Assembly (NCBI RefSeq): GCF_025567315.1
Contig: NZ_JAOQJE010000004.1
Coordinates: forward strand, 62,001 to 126,000
DNA length: 64,000 nt
Direction: 5' to 3'
Origin: Agathobaculum ammoniilyticum
GTDB taxonomy: Bacteria > Bacillota > Clostridia > Oscillospirales > Butyricicoccaceae
This document shows positions 38,420 through 47,776 of this stretch, in pieces (the first letter of the stretch is position 1; each line of letters starts with the position of its first letter). Below the pieces are notes generated by a model. That model had not been told where the DNA came from. It searched no databases and saw only the letters and a list, made by a program, of their open reading frames with translations. The translations under genes were made by a program, and so were the position numbers.

Positions 38420-39430
38420 ATGAACGAAAAGAACATATTTTACGAGGAAAAAGCGCTGCGCGCGCCCAATGGACTGGGGATTTTGCTGCTGGACATCCTG
38501 CTATGCATCGCAGCGGTCGCGCTGATCATACTGGGCGCGGTCAATCTGGATGAAATGGGAGGCATGGCGGCTGCTATGCTGGTTGTGGGCATCGTATATC
38601 TGGCGGTGCCGAGTTGGCTGCTGGCGTGCGGCATCAAGGTGCTGCGGCCGAATGAGGCGCTCGTACTGACGCTGTTCGGCAAGTACATCGGTACGCTCAA
38701 GGGTGAGGGCATTTTTTTTGTCAATCCGTTTTGCAGCTCGGTCAATCCGACGGTAGAAAGCGCCAGCGAGAAAGCGCTCGATGATCTTGCCAAGAATGAA
38801 AATACTTCGAGTGGTAAGATTGTCAAGGCGGCGAGCATGAGCAAAAAGCTTTCGCTCAAGACCATGACGCTTAACAACGACAAGCAGAAGATCAATGATC
38901 TGCTCGGCAATCCGATCGTCATTGGCATCGCGGTCATCTGGCATATTGAGGACACGGCAAAGGCGGTGTTCGCGGTGGATAACTATCAGGAGTTCCTGTC
39001 CATTCAGTCGGACACGGCGCTGCGCAATACGGTACGCTTGTACCCCTACGATGTATCCGAGGGAGGGGACGAAAAAAGCCTGCGTGGGTCCGCGCAGGAG
39101 ATTGCCGCCGTACTGGCGGAGGAGATACAGGGACGCGTAGCATGCGCAGGTCTGCGGATTGAAGAGGCGCGCATCACTACGCTGGCCTATGCGCCGGAGA
39201 TCGCGGCGGCCATGCTGCAGCGCCAGCAGGCGAGCGCGGTTGTGGACGCGCGCAAGATGATTGTCGAGGGCGCGGTAGGTATGGTCGAAATGGCGCTGGA
39301 AGAGCTGAGCGCCAAGCAGGTGGTGGATCTGGACGATGAGCGCAAGGCGCAGATGGTTTCCAACCTGATGGTTGTGCTTTGCGCAGGAAAGGACGCGCAG
39401 CCTGTTGTTAATTCGGGCAGTATTTACTAA
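38420..39430 (+). CDS. SPFH/Band 7 membrane protein
   Basis: A 336-residue protein: two N-terminal membrane helices (about 20-70), then an SPFH domain (R-P-N-E-A-L-V-L-T-L-F-G-K-Y, I-V-I-G-I-A-V-I-W). It belongs to the prohibitin/stomatin-like group that scaffolds membrane domains. It is commonly linked in clostridia to an Arc-type regulator, as here. Confidence 0.85.
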   Translation: MNEKNIFYEEKALRAPNGLGILLLDILLCIAAVALIILGAVNLDEMGGMAAAMLVVGIVYLAVPSWLLACGIKVLRPNEALVLTLFGKYIGTLKGEGIFFVNPFCSSVNPTVESASEKALDDLAKNENTSSGKIVKAASMSKKLSLKTMTLNNDKQKINDLLGNPIVIGIAVIWHIEDTAKAVFAVDNYQEFLSIQSDTALRNTVRLYPYDVSEGGDEKSLRGSAQEIAAVLAEEIQGRVACAGLRIEEARITTLAYAPEIAAAMLQRQQASAVVDARKMIVEGAVGMVEMALEELSAKQVVDLDDERKAQMVSNLMVVLCAGKDAQPVVNSGSIY

Positions 39431-39444
39431 AAGAGGGATAAAAC

Positions 39445-39702
39445 ATGTTTACGTTTTTTGTGCGGCTCGCGCGCAATGCCGCGATGAATGCTGCCGCATC
39501 GGAAATCTTGCCTAAACCGTTGCGGTATGTGCTGCGTATACTGTTCCTTGTGCTGATTACCGCTGCTTCCGGCTTTTGCCTGTTCCTCGCGTGGTCAATG
39601 CGTGAGAACATGGTGGCGGCATTGCTGCTTGCGGCGCTGGGCGTGATAGGCCTGGCACGACTGGTACGTTTTGTGCGGCGCATTTTGCATAATGAGACAT
39701 AG
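39445..39702 (+). CDS. Small membrane protein
   Basis: An 85-residue protein with two membrane helices (about 30-50 and 55-72), between the SPFH and Arc-type genes. Probably works with the SPFH protein. Confidence 0.6.
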   Translation: MFTFFVRLARNAAMNAAASEILPKPLRYVLRILFLVLITAASGFCLFLAWSMRENMVAALLLAALGVIGLARLVRFVRRILHNET

Positions 39703-39775
39703 CCTGAAAAACGGCTGGGTGGCGGTGTGAGCGGTATATATCCGAGTTTGAAAAATGATTTAAGGGGGCGCGGCC

Positions 39776-39952
39776 ATGGCGGACAAGGAAAAAGCGAAAA
39801 AGCAGGTGCCGTTGCGGCTGTCCGCCTCGCTGTACGACGAGCTGGCCCGATGGGCAGAGGATGAGTTCCGCTCGGTCAACGGCCAGATCGAGTACCTGCT
39901 CACCGAAGCGGTGCGCAAAAGGAAAAAAGTACAGACGAAGGATGACGAGTAG
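39776..39952 (+). CDS. Arc-type ribbon-helix-helix regulator
   Basis: A 58-residue protein, with AAGGGGG before ATG 39776. Q-V-P-L-R-L-S-A-S-L-Y-D-E-L and V-N-G-Q-I-E-Y-L-L-T-E-A fit Arc/MetJ-like proteins. Likely represses its own operon through the 38384 dyad. Confidence 0.8.
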   Translation: MADKEKAKKQVPLRLSASLYDELARWAEDEFRSVNGQIEYLLTEAVRKRKKVQTKDDE

Positions 39953-39963
39953 CGGACAAACCG

Positions 39964-39997
39964 GACAGGCTGCCGTGCGGCGGCCTGTCCATTTTTA
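39964..39997 (+). terminator. Terminator
   Basis: GGACAGGC/GCCTGTCC stem followed by ATTTTTATAG, after the Arc-type gene. Confidence 0.75.
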
Positions 39998-40024
39998 TAG
40001 TAATAAAAAATGAAGAGAAAATGC

Positions 40025-40053
40025 TTGACAAATTATTATAGAAAGCATATACT
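40025..40053 (+). promoter_or_regulatory. trp operon promoter
   Basis: TTGACA (40025-40030), 17 bp, TATACT (40048-40053), upstream of the T-box leader. Confidence 0.85.
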
Positions 40054-40059
40054 GTGTAC

Positions 40060-40354
40060 CAGAACAAGGCAAAACCGCAGAGCAAGAGTAAGTAAGAGCG
40101 AGACCGCGCTCCCAGAGAGCCGCCCGTTGGTGCGAGGGTGGCAGCGAAGGCCGTTTCCGAATGGACTTGTGAGGGCAGCCCCAAATCCGGCGCGCCGGAG
40201 AGTATGGCTGACGGGCATCCCGCCGTTACCAGGGGAGGGCGCGTGTTGGCGCGCTGTTGAGCGGGCGTTTTTACGCCAATTTGGGTGGCACCGCAGAAGT
40301 TTCGGCTTTTGTCCCATGATGCAGGACGGCATCGTGAGGGCAAAGGCTTTTTTT
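40060..40354 (+). promoter_or_regulatory. tRNA-Trp T-box riboswitch with terminator
   Basis: Leader of about 300 nt. The stem I region contains AGTAAGTAAGAGCGAG and a specifier context GAA-TGG-AC with TGG at 40162-40164, the tryptophan codon. The T-box itself is GGGTGGCACCGC (about 40283-40294), followed by an intrinsic terminator GCTTTTGTCC/GGGCAAAGGC plus seven T (40305-40354). Uncharged tRNA-Trp would favour antitermination and turn on trp synthesis. Confidence 0.9.
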
Positions 40355-40398
40355 CTTGCCCCGATGCCCAGATCGTTTTCAAACGGAGGGCGGTAAAT

Positions 40399-41856
40399 AT
40401 GATAACACCAGGCTGTGATGCAATCGTAAAACTGGCGGAGCGGTATGCGACCATTCCGGTCTGCCGCGAAATCTACGCGGATATGGTCACGCCGATCGCG
40501 CTGCTGCGGCGGCTGCAGGCGCGGTCCAGACGGTTTTTCCTGCTGGAAAGCGTGGAGGGTGGCGAAAAATGGGCGCGCTACTCCTTCCTCGGCTACGATC
40601 CGGTGCTGCGCGCACGGTGTAAAAACGGCGTGGTCACGATCGAGGGCGCGGAAAACCGCACCATACAGACCGCAAAGCCGCTCGATGTGCTGCGGGAGCT
40701 GCTGGGCAAGTACCGCGCGCCCCGCATCGAGGGACTGCCGCCGTTTACCGGCGGGTTCGTGGGCTACTTCGCTTACGCAATGTTGGGCTACGCCGAACCT
40801 AAGCTGCGCATCCGGCGCGGCGCGTGGGAGGACTTCGACCTGCTGCTGTTCGACAAGGTGATCGCCTACGACCATCTGCGGCAAAAGCTCGTGCTGGTTG
40901 TCAACATGAGTACGGACAGCGTGATGGAGAATTACGGCAAAGCCTGCGCCGAGCTGGAAAACATGGCCGCACTGGTGAACGACCAAAGCCCGCTCCCGCC
41001 GCTGCAGGCCGCGGAAACGCCCTGCTTCTCCTGCAGCATAACCGAGGAACAGTACGCGGCAGTTGTCCGCAAAACGCGGGAATACATCTATAACGGCGAT
41101 ATTTTTCAGGCAGTGCAGTCGCGGCAGTTCACCAGCCCCTATACGGGCAGCCTGCTTCCGGCCTACCGTGTGCTGCGCACGACCAACCCCTCGCCCTACA
41201 TGGTGTTTCTGTCCATCGACGGAGACGAGATCATGTGTTCCTCGCCCGAAACGCTGGTGCGTCTGCAGGACAGGCGGCTGACCACCTTTCCGGTCGCCGG
41301 CTCCCGCCCGCGCGGCGCGACACCGGCCGAGGACAAGACGCTCGAACGCGAGCTGCTGGCGGACGAAAAGGAGCTTTCCGAGCATAATATGCTGGTCGAT
41401 TTGGGACGCAACGACCTGGGGAGGGTGTCGCGGATCGGCTCGGTGGAGGTGACCGCCTATCAGATGATTCACCGCTATTCCAAGATCATGCACATCTGCT
41501 CGCAGGTCGAGGGCGATCTCGCGGACGGCTGCGACGCGCTCGACGCGCTCGAGGCGGTGCTGCCCGCGGGTACGCTGTCCGGCGCGCCTAAAATACGTGC
41601 GTGCGAGATCATTGAGGAGCTGGAGCGCGCGCCGCGCGGCGTATACGGCGGCGCGCTCGGCTATTTGGATCTGGCGGGCAATATGGACACCTGCATCGCC
41701 ATCCGCATGGCGGCGAAGAAGGAGGGCATGGTCACCGTGCAGGCGGGCGGCGGTATCGTGGCGGACTCCGTGCCGCATAACGAATATATGGAAAGCGCGA
41801 ACAAGGCGCGCGCGGTGATGAGCGCGATCGAACGCGCATCGGAGGTGGACGGCTGA
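40399..41856 (+). CDS. trpE: Anthranilate synthase component I
   Basis: A 485-residue chorismate-binding enzyme. L-L-E-S at the start is the tryptophan-feedback motif, and the later blocks P-S-P-Y-M, G-S-R-P-R-G and I-G-S-V-E-V are typical. Makes anthranilate from chorismate with TrpG. GGAGGG precedes ATG 40399. First gene after the T-box. Confidence 0.95.
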   Translation: MITPGCDAIVKLAERYATIPVCREIYADMVTPIALLRRLQARSRRFFLLESVEGGEKWARYSFLGYDPVLRARCKNGVVTIEGAENRTIQTAKPLDVLRELLGKYRAPRIEGLPPFTGGFVGYFAYAMLGYAEPKLRIRRGAWEDFDLLLFDKVIAYDHLRQKLVLVVNMSTDSVMENYGKACAELENMAALVNDQSPLPPLQAAETPCFSCSITEEQYAAVVRKTREYIYNGDIFQAVQSRQFTSPYTGSLLPAYRVLRTTNPSPYMVFLSIDGDEIMCSSPETLVRLQDRRLTTFPVAGSRPRGATPAEDKTLERELLADEKELSEHNMLVDLGRNDLGRVSRIGSVEVTAYQMIHRYSKIMHICSQVEGDLADGCDALDALEAVLPAGTLSGAPKIRACEIIEELERAPRGVYGGALGYLDLAGNMDTCIAIRMAAKKEGMVTVQAGGGIVADSVPHNEYMESANKARAVMSAIERASEVDG

Positions 41857-42425
41857 TGATACTCCTGATCGACAATTACGATTCCTTTGCCTACAACCTG
41901 TACCAGCAGGCCGCGGCGATCCGGCCGGATATTCGGGTGGTGCGCAACGACGCGGTAACGGCCGGCGCGGTCGAGCAGATGCAGCCCTCGCACATCCTCC
42001 TGTCGCCTGGCCCAGGCTACCCGAAGGACGCGGGCGTCTGCGAGGACGTGATCCGGCGCCTGGGCGGCCGCATCCCCATTCTCGGCGTGTGCCTCGGGCA
42101 TCAGGCGATCTGCGAGGTATTCGGCGCGCGTATCGTACACGCGAAACGGCTGATGCACGGCAAGCAGAGTACGGTCACACTCGATCCGGACGATCCGCTG
42201 TTCCGCGGGCTGGAAGGGCAGGTGACGGTCGCGCGCTACCACTCGCTGGTGGCCGAGCCGGACACCCTGCCGGACTGCCTTGTCGTGACCGCGCGCGATG
42301 GGAACGGCGAGATCATGGCCGTGCGGCACAAAACGCGGCCCGTTTACGGGGTGCAGTTCCATCCGGAATCCATCCTGACCCCGCGGGGCGATACGATACT
42401 GAAAAATTTCCTATCCACCCATTGA
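41856..42425 (+). CDS. trpG: Anthranilate synthase glutaminase component
   Basis: A 189-residue class I glutamine amidotransferase: D-N-Y-D-S-F-A-Y-N at the start, the nucleophile in L-G-V-C-L-G-H-Q, and H-P-E-S at the end. Supplies ammonia to TrpE. Overlaps trpE (TGATG). Confidence 0.95.
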   Translation: MILLIDNYDSFAYNLYQQAAAIRPDIRVVRNDAVTAGAVEQMQPSHILLSPGPGYPKDAGVCEDVIRRLGGRIPILGVCLGHQAICEVFGARIVHAKRLMHGKQSTVTLDPDDPLFRGLEGQVTVARYHSLVAEPDTLPDCLVVTARDGNGEIMAVRHKTRPVYGVQFHPESILTPRGDTILKNFLSTH

Positions 42426-42443
42426 GCTAAGGAGGCAAAGCAA

Positions 42444-43460
42444 ATGATACAGCAGGCGATCCACACAGTGATCAACGGCAGGGATCTGGATTATGACACC
42501 GCCCGCGCCACGATGCAGGAGATGATGGACGGTACGGCGACCGATATCGAGATGGCGACGCTGCTCACCGCCCTGCGCATGAAGGGCGAAACCATCACCG
42601 AAATCACGGCCTGTGCCGAGGTGATGCGCGAAAAGGGCGCGCATATCGAGCCGCGCGGCGCGGTGATGGACATTGTCGGCACCGGCGGGGACGAGGTCGG
42701 CTCGTTCAACATCTCGACCACCGCGTCCTTTGTCGCGGCGGCGGGCGGAGTGCCGATCGCCAAGCACGGCAACCGCTCGGTGTCGTCCAAGTCGGGCGCG
42801 GCAGACGTGCTCGAAGCGCTGGGCGCGGCGATCGACCTGTCCCCAGAGCAGAACGAGCGCGTGCTCACGGAAACCGGTATCTGCTTCCTGTTCGCGCAGG
42901 GCTATCACAAGTCGATGAAAAACGTTGCGCCCGTGCGCAAGGGTATGCGCGAGCGCACGCTGTTCAACGTGCTGGGGCCGCTGTCCAATCCGGCGCGCGC
43001 GACCATGCAGTTGCTCGGCGTGTACGACGAAAAGCTGGTGCTGCCGATGGCGCAGGTACTCTCCAACCTCGGCGTGACGCGCGGCATGGTGGTCTGCGGC
43101 GGGGGCATGGACGAGGCGAGCCTGCTCGGGGAGAACAAGGTGTGCGAGATCCGCTTCGGCAAGCTGACGCCGTATGCGTTCACGCCGGCCGACCTCGGCC
43201 TGCCGTCCTGCACGGTGGCCGACCTGCGCGGCGGCTCGCCGCAAGAGAACGCGCAGATCACGCGCGACGTACTTTCGGGCAAAGAGCGCGGCGCGAAGCG
43301 CAGCGAGATACTGCTCAACGCGGGTATCGCGCTCTACCTTGGTATCGACGGCATCCAGCTCGCAGATGGCATCAAAAAGGCCGCGGAGCTGATCGACAGC
43401 GGCGCAGCGTATGCCAAGCTGGGACAGTTTATCCGGACGACACAGGAGGTATCCGCATGA
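42444..43460 (+). CDS. trpD: Anthranilate phosphoribosyltransferase
   Basis: A 338-residue enzyme with D-I-V-G-T-G-G-D, K-H-G-N-R-S-V-S-S and V-R-K-G-M motifs. Second step of tryptophan synthesis. GGAGG precedes ATG 42444. Confidence 0.95.
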   Translation: MIQQAIHTVINGRDLDYDTARATMQEMMDGTATDIEMATLLTALRMKGETITEITACAEVMREKGAHIEPRGAVMDIVGTGGDEVGSFNISTTASFVAAAGGVPIAKHGNRSVSSKSGAADVLEALGAAIDLSPEQNERVLTETGICFLFAQGYHKSMKNVAPVRKGMRERTLFNVLGPLSNPARATMQLLGVYDEKLVLPMAQVLSNLGVTRGMVVCGGGMDEASLLGENKVCEIRFGKLTPYAFTPADLGLPSCTVADLRGGSPQENAQITRDVLSGKERGAKRSEILLNAGIALYLGIDGIQLADGIKKAAELIDSGAAYAKLGQFIRTTQEVSA

Positions 43461-44239
43461 TCCTGGACGAAATTGCCGCCCATGCGCGCGAGCGGGTCGC
43501 GGCAGCCAGGGCGCGTGTCCCGCTGGAGGAGCTCAGGGCGCGGGCCGAAGCCCTGCCGCGCGGAGACTTCCGCTTTGAAAAGGCGCTCGCGGGCAGAGAA
43601 GCCGCATTCATCTGCGAGATCAAAAAGGCCAGCCCCTCCAAGGGCGTGATCGATCCGCAGTTCGACTACCTTGGCATTGCCGGGCAGTACGAGGAGGCGG
43701 GCGCGGACTGCATCTCGGTGCTGACCGAGTCGAAATGGTTCCTCGGCTCGGACGATATCTTCCGTGCGGTACGGCTGGCGGTCGATGTTCCCCTGCTGCG
43801 CAAGGATTTTACGGTGGACGAATATCAGCTCTACGAGGCGAAGGTGTTGGGCGCGGACGCGGTACTGCTGCTCTGTGGGCTGCTGGATACGGATACGCTG
43901 CGGCGATATCTTGCGGTCTGTGACGCGCTCGGCCTGTCCGCGCTGGTGGAGACGCACGACGAAGCGGAGTTGCGTTCCGCAGCTGCAGCGGGTGCGCGGG
44001 TAATCGGCGTGAATAACCGCAACCTGAAGGATTTCTCGGTCGATTTGAACAATGCAGCGCGGCTGCGCGCGGGCGTGCCGGCGGGCGCGGTCTTTGTCGC
44101 AGAGAGCGGCGTATCCTGTCCGGCGGACGCGGCTGCGCTGCGGCAGGCTGGGGCGGACGCGCTGCTGGTGGGCGAATACCTGATGCGGTCGCTCGATAAG
44201 GAGGAGGCGCTGCGCGGCCTGAGGGAGGCGGTGAAATGA
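43457..44239 (+). CDS. trpC: Indole-3-glycerol phosphate synthase
   Basis: A 260-residue TIM barrel; E-I-K-K-A-S-P-S-K-G and G-V-N-N-R-N-L are diagnostic. Starts at ATG 43457 after AGGAGG, overlapping trpD by ATGA. Confidence 0.95.
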   Translation: MILDEIAAHARERVAAARARVPLEELRARAEALPRGDFRFEKALAGREAAFICEIKKASPSKGVIDPQFDYLGIAGQYEEAGADCISVLTESKWFLGSDDIFRAVRLAVDVPLLRKDFTVDEYQLYEAKVLGADAVLLLCGLLDTDTLRRYLAVCDALGLSALVETHDEAELRSAAAAGARVIGVNNRNLKDFSVDLNNAARLRAGVPAGAVFVAESGVSCPADAAALRQAGADALLVGEYLMRSLDKEEALRGLREAVK

Positions 44240-44847
44240 AGCTCAAATTCTGCGGCCTGACCCGCAAGCAGGATATCCTGGCTGCAAATGCGGCCCGCCC
44301 CGACTATGTCGGCTTTGTGTTTGCGGACAGCCGACGCCGTGTGACCGAGGAACAGGCGGCGCGGCTGCGCGCGCAGCTTGCGCCGGGCATACAGGCCGTG
44401 GGCGTGTTTGTCAATGACGAACCGGAGCGCATCGCAGCGCTGGTAAACGCGGGCGTAATCGACCTGGTGCAGCTTCACGGCGGGGAAAACAGGGCGTATC
44501 TCGATCGCCTGCGCGGTATGACAGGCGCGCAGGTGCTGTATGCGGTCCGTGTGGGGGCGTATGCGGATATTGAACGGGTAAAAGACTATCCAGTGGAATT
44601 CCTGCTGTTGGATGCTTCGATAAAAGGCGTCTGCGGTGGGAGCGGACACACATTTGACTGGTCGCTGATCGGGGCGGTGGAAAAGCCGTACTTCCTCGCC
44701 GGAGGCCTGAATGAAAGCAACCTCCCGCTCGCCCTGCGCACGGGCGCGTACGCGCTCGACCTGTCGAGCGGGATCGAAACGGACAGCGTCAAGGACGAAA
44801 CAAAAATGCGCCGCGTGGCGGCGCTGGTAAGGGGAGAACAGCCATGA
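44236..44847 (+). CDS. trpF: Phosphoribosylanthranilate isomerase
   Basis: A 203-residue TIM barrel; K-F-C-G-L-T-R start with the catalytic Cys, V-Q-L-H-G, and F-L-A-G-G-L. Overlaps trpC and trpB. Confidence 0.95.
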   Translation: MKLKFCGLTRKQDILAANAARPDYVGFVFADSRRRVTEEQAARLRAQLAPGIQAVGVFVNDEPERIAALVNAGVIDLVQLHGGENRAYLDRLRGMTGAQVLYAVRVGAYADIERVKDYPVEFLLLDASIKGVCGGSGHTFDWSLIGAVEKPYFLAGGLNESNLPLALRTGAYALDLSSGIETDSVKDETKMRRVAALVRGEQP

Positions 44848-46028
44848 GCAAAGGACGATTTGGCGTACACGGCGGACAGTACATGCCGGAAACACTGATG
44901 AACGCGGTCATTGAACTCGAACAGGCGTATGAGCGCTATCAAAACGACCCCACCTTTCAGGCGGAACTGACCGGACTGCTGAACGATTATGCAGGCCGTC
45001 CGAGCCGCCTGTATCATGCGGCGCGCATGACGCGCGATCTGGGAGGAGCGAAGGTTTACCTCAAGCGCGAGGACCTGAACCACACAGGCGCGCACAAGAT
45101 CAACAACGTGCTCGGGCAGGTGCTGCTGGCCAAAAGAATGGGCAAGACCCGCGTGATCGCGGAGACTGGCGCGGGACAGCACGGTGTGGCTACAGCAACC
45201 GCCGCCGCGCTGATGGACATGGAGTGCGAGGTGTTCATGGGGCGCGAGGACACCGAGCGGCAGGCGCTCAACGTGTACCGCATGCGGCTGCTGGGTGCGC
45301 GGGTGCATCCGGTGGACAACGGCACGGGTACGCTCAAGGACGCGGTCAGTGAAACCATGCGCGAGTGGACCAGCCGCATCGAGGATACGCATTACGTCCT
45401 CGGCTCGTGCATGGGGCCGCACCCGTTCCCGACCATTGTGCGCGATTTCCAGGCGGTGATCTCCAGGGAGATCAGGGCGCAGGTGCTGGAGCGGGAAGGC
45501 CGCCTGCCGGACGCGGTGCTGGCGTGCGTGGGCGGCGGCTCGAACGCCATCGGCGCGTTCTACCACTTCATTGAGGATAAGGGCGTGCGGCTGATCGGCT
45601 GCGAGGCCGCGGGCCGCGGCGTGGACACGGCCGAGACTGCCGCCACTATCGCCACCGGACGGCTGGGCATTTTCCATGGCATGAAGAGCTATTTCTGCCA
45701 AGACGGGTACGGCCAGATCGCGCCGGTGTATTCGATTTCCGCAGGGCTGGACTACCCAGGCATCGGGCCGGAGCATGCCTACCTGCACGACATCGGCCGC
45801 GCGGAATACGTCGCCGTCACGGACGACGAGGCGGTGGAAGCGTTCGAGTACCTGTCCCGAACCGAGGGCATTATACCGGCGATCGAATCCGCGCACGCGG
45901 TCGCGCATGCGATGAAGCTCGCGCCGCAGATGGGCAAAGACCAGATCATTGTCATCAACATTTCAGGCCGCGGCGATAAGGACTGCGCCGCGATCGCGCG
46001 TTATCGGGGGGAGGATATCCATGAGTAA
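44844..46028 (+). CDS. trpB: Tryptophan synthase beta chain
   Basis: A 394-residue PLP enzyme. G-G-Q-Y-M-P-E-T-L at the start, the lysine in N-H-T-G-A-H-K-I-N-N and C-V-G-G-G-S-N-A are typical of TrpB1. Joins indole and serine. Confidence 0.96.
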   Translation: MSKGRFGVHGGQYMPETLMNAVIELEQAYERYQNDPTFQAELTGLLNDYAGRPSRLYHAARMTRDLGGAKVYLKREDLNHTGAHKINNVLGQVLLAKRMGKTRVIAETGAGQHGVATATAAALMDMECEVFMGREDTERQALNVYRMRLLGARVHPVDNGTGTLKDAVSETMREWTSRIEDTHYVLGSCMGPHPFPTIVRDFQAVISREIRAQVLEREGRLPDAVLACVGGGSNAIGAFYHFIEDKGVRLIGCEAAGRGVDTAETAATIATGRLGIFHGMKSYFCQDGYGQIAPVYSISAGLDYPGIGPEHAYLHDIGRAEYVAVTDDEAVEAFEYLSRTEGIIPAIESAHAVAHAMKLAPQMGKDQIIVINISGRGDKDCAAIARYRGEDIHE

Positions 46029-46797
46029 GGTAAGGCAGGCATTTGCCCGCGGCAAGGCGTTCATCCCGTTCGTCACCTGCGGCGACCCGTCGCTCGCGGT
46101 GACCGAGGCGCTGGTCTGCGCAATGGCGGAAGCGGGCGCGGACCTGATCGAGCTTGGCATTCCGTTTTCCGACCCGACCGCGGAGGGGCCGGTCATTCAG
46201 GCGGCGAACGAACGTGCGCTCGCGGGCGGCGTGACGACGGATAAGATTTTCGACATGGTGCGCCGTTTGCGCGCCAGAACCGACGTGCCTATGGTATTCA
46301 TGACCTATGCCAACGTGGTGTTCTCTTATGGGGCGGAACGGTTTATCCGCACTGCGGCGGAGGCCGGCATGGACGGGCTGATCCTGCCCGATCTGCCGTA
46401 TGAGGAAAAGGGTGAATTTGATCCGCTGTGCCGGCAGTACGGGCTTGATCTGATCTCGCTTGTCGCGCCGACCTCGCACGAGCGTGTCCGTGCGATTGCG
46501 CGCGCGGCCGAGGGCTTTGTGTATTGCGTGTCCTCGCTCGGCGTGACCGGCGTGCGCTCACATATCACGACCGACGTGGGCGCGATGGTGCGGCTGGTGC
46601 GGGAGGAGCGCGATATCCCGTGCGCGGTCGGCTTCGGCATTTCCACACCCGCGCAGGCGGCGGAAATGGCGGCGAAGTCGGACGGCGCGATTGTCGGCTC
46701 GGCGATCGTCAAGCTGTGCGCCCAGTACGGCGCGGACTGCGTGCCGCCGGTCACAGCCTATGTACGCGAGATGGTACAGGCAGTGCATGCGCTGTAA
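46021..46797 (+). CDS. trpA: Tryptophan synthase alpha chain
   Basis: A 258-residue TIM barrel starting at ATG 46021 after GGAGG; F-V-T-C-G-D-P-S, E-L-G-I-P-F-S-D-P and G-F-G-I are diagnostic. Splits indoleglycerol phosphate. Last gene of the operon. Confidence 0.95.
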   Translation: MSKVRQAFARGKAFIPFVTCGDPSLAVTEALVCAMAEAGADLIELGIPFSDPTAEGPVIQAANERALAGGVTTDKIFDMVRRLRARTDVPMVFMTYANVVFSYGAERFIRTAAEAGMDGLILPDLPYEEKGEFDPLCRQYGLDLISLVAPTSHERVRAIARAAEGFVYCVSSLGVTGVRSHITTDVGAMVRLVREERDIPCAVGFGISTPAQAAEMAAKSDGAIVGSAIVKLCAQYGADCVPPVTAYVREMVQAVHAL

Positions 46798-46802
46798 AAA
46801 TG

Positions 46803-46843
46803 CAAAAAAGTGGAGGAAACTCCTGTTTCCTCCACTTTTTTGC
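46803..46843. terminator. trp operon terminator
   Basis: Long stem (AAAAAAGTGGAGGAAAC paired with its complement) ending in TTTTTT; works in both directions. Confidence 0.85.
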
Positions 46844-46860
46844 AAATAATGACCAGCCGG

Positions 46861-47538
46861 TCAGCCGTTGCCCGTAGGGATGAACGGGCGGATGGCCATG
46901 GCGACGCCGGAGATCGGCATGGTCTGCAGCCAGATTTTGCCCGGGCCGGTCAGGGTAGTGTTAAACAGCCCCTCACCGCCGAGCAGCTTGTTTTTCAGGC
47001 CGGGTACCTGCTGGATATCGATGGACACGCTCGGCTCAAAGCCCGCGACGTTTCCGGTGTCAACCACCATTTTCTGCCCCGCAGCCAGATCGTATTCGAC
47101 CAACTCGCCGTCAATCTCAACAAAGGCGGTGCCGGAACCGGACAGGCGCTGCATAATGAAGCCCTCACCGCCGAAAAAGCCTGCGCCCAGCTTTTTATTG
47201 AAATGGATGGAAAGCTCAACTCCCGCTTCCGAGGCGAGGAATGCGTTTTTTTGCACGATCATTTCGCGGCCGGGGGCGATATCGAGCGGCAGGACTTTGC
47301 CGGGGAAGCTGGAGCCGAAAGCGATCATGCCCGCGCCGTTCGCGGTATAGATGTTCTGGAACATGCTTTCGCCGGAAAAAGCTTTGGAAAACATTTTCCC
47401 AAGGCCGCCGCCGCGCGTTTCCATCTGCATATTGGGACTCATCCAGACCATAGAACCCTTTTCCGTGATCATCTGCTCGCCGTCGGCCAACTGGCAGACC
47501 ACGACCGGAAATACGCCGCCCTTGATTTCATAATTCAT
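46861..47538 (-). CDS. AIM24/TIGR00266-family protein
   Basis: A 225-residue protein with AAAGGAGG before ATG 47538. G-E-Q-M-I-T-E-K-G-S-M-V-W and the Gly-rich beta-strands (G-A-G-M-I-A-F-G) match the AIM24/TIGR00266 family. Function in bacteria is unclear. Confidence 0.85.
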   Translation of the reverse strand: MNYEIKGGVFPVVVCQLADGEQMITEKGSMVWMSPNMQMETRGGGLGKMFSKAFSGESMFQNIYTANGAGMIAFGSSFPGKVLPLDIAPGREMIVQKNAFLASEAGVELSIHFNKKLGAGFFGGEGFIMQRLSGSGTAFVEIDGELVEYDLAAGQKMVVDTGNVAGFEPSVSIDIQQVPGLKNKLLGGEGLFNTTLTGPGKIWLQTMPISGVAMAIRPFIPTGNG

Positions 47539-47586
47539 ACGGTATCCTCCTTTTACAGTGCTGAGGTGAATAAAACTTCCATTTTT

Positions 47587-47615
47587 ATAGTATCGTGGAA
47601 ACGGGATGCTGTCAA
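47587..47615 (-). promoter_or_regulatory. Promoter of AIM24-family gene
   Basis: Minus strand TTGACA (47615-47610), 17 bp, TACTAT (47592-47587). Confidence 0.7.
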
Positions 47616-47631
47616 GCAAATGGAACAAGGC

Positions 47632-47661
47632 TTGTATCCGGTTCGTCTAATATGATATAAT
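47632..47661 (+). promoter_or_regulatory. Promoter of GerMN gene
   Basis: TTGTAT (47632-47637), 18 bp, TATAAT (47656-47661), 115 bases before the GerMN start. Confidence 0.6.
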
Positions 47662-47776
47662 TGAAAACATAATAAAAGGAATACCGATTTGCCAGGGCGG
47701 GTTTGGCTGTGCGCGGCCCTTGTGCCGGAAGGCTGCTGCCGTGGCGCTGTGATGCAAAAGGAAGGAGGCGTTTTGG

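Noticed and set aside
44040..44056. Repeat-like sequence in host trpC
   Set aside because: About 11 of 17 matches, lacks the ACACC arm; taken as chance.
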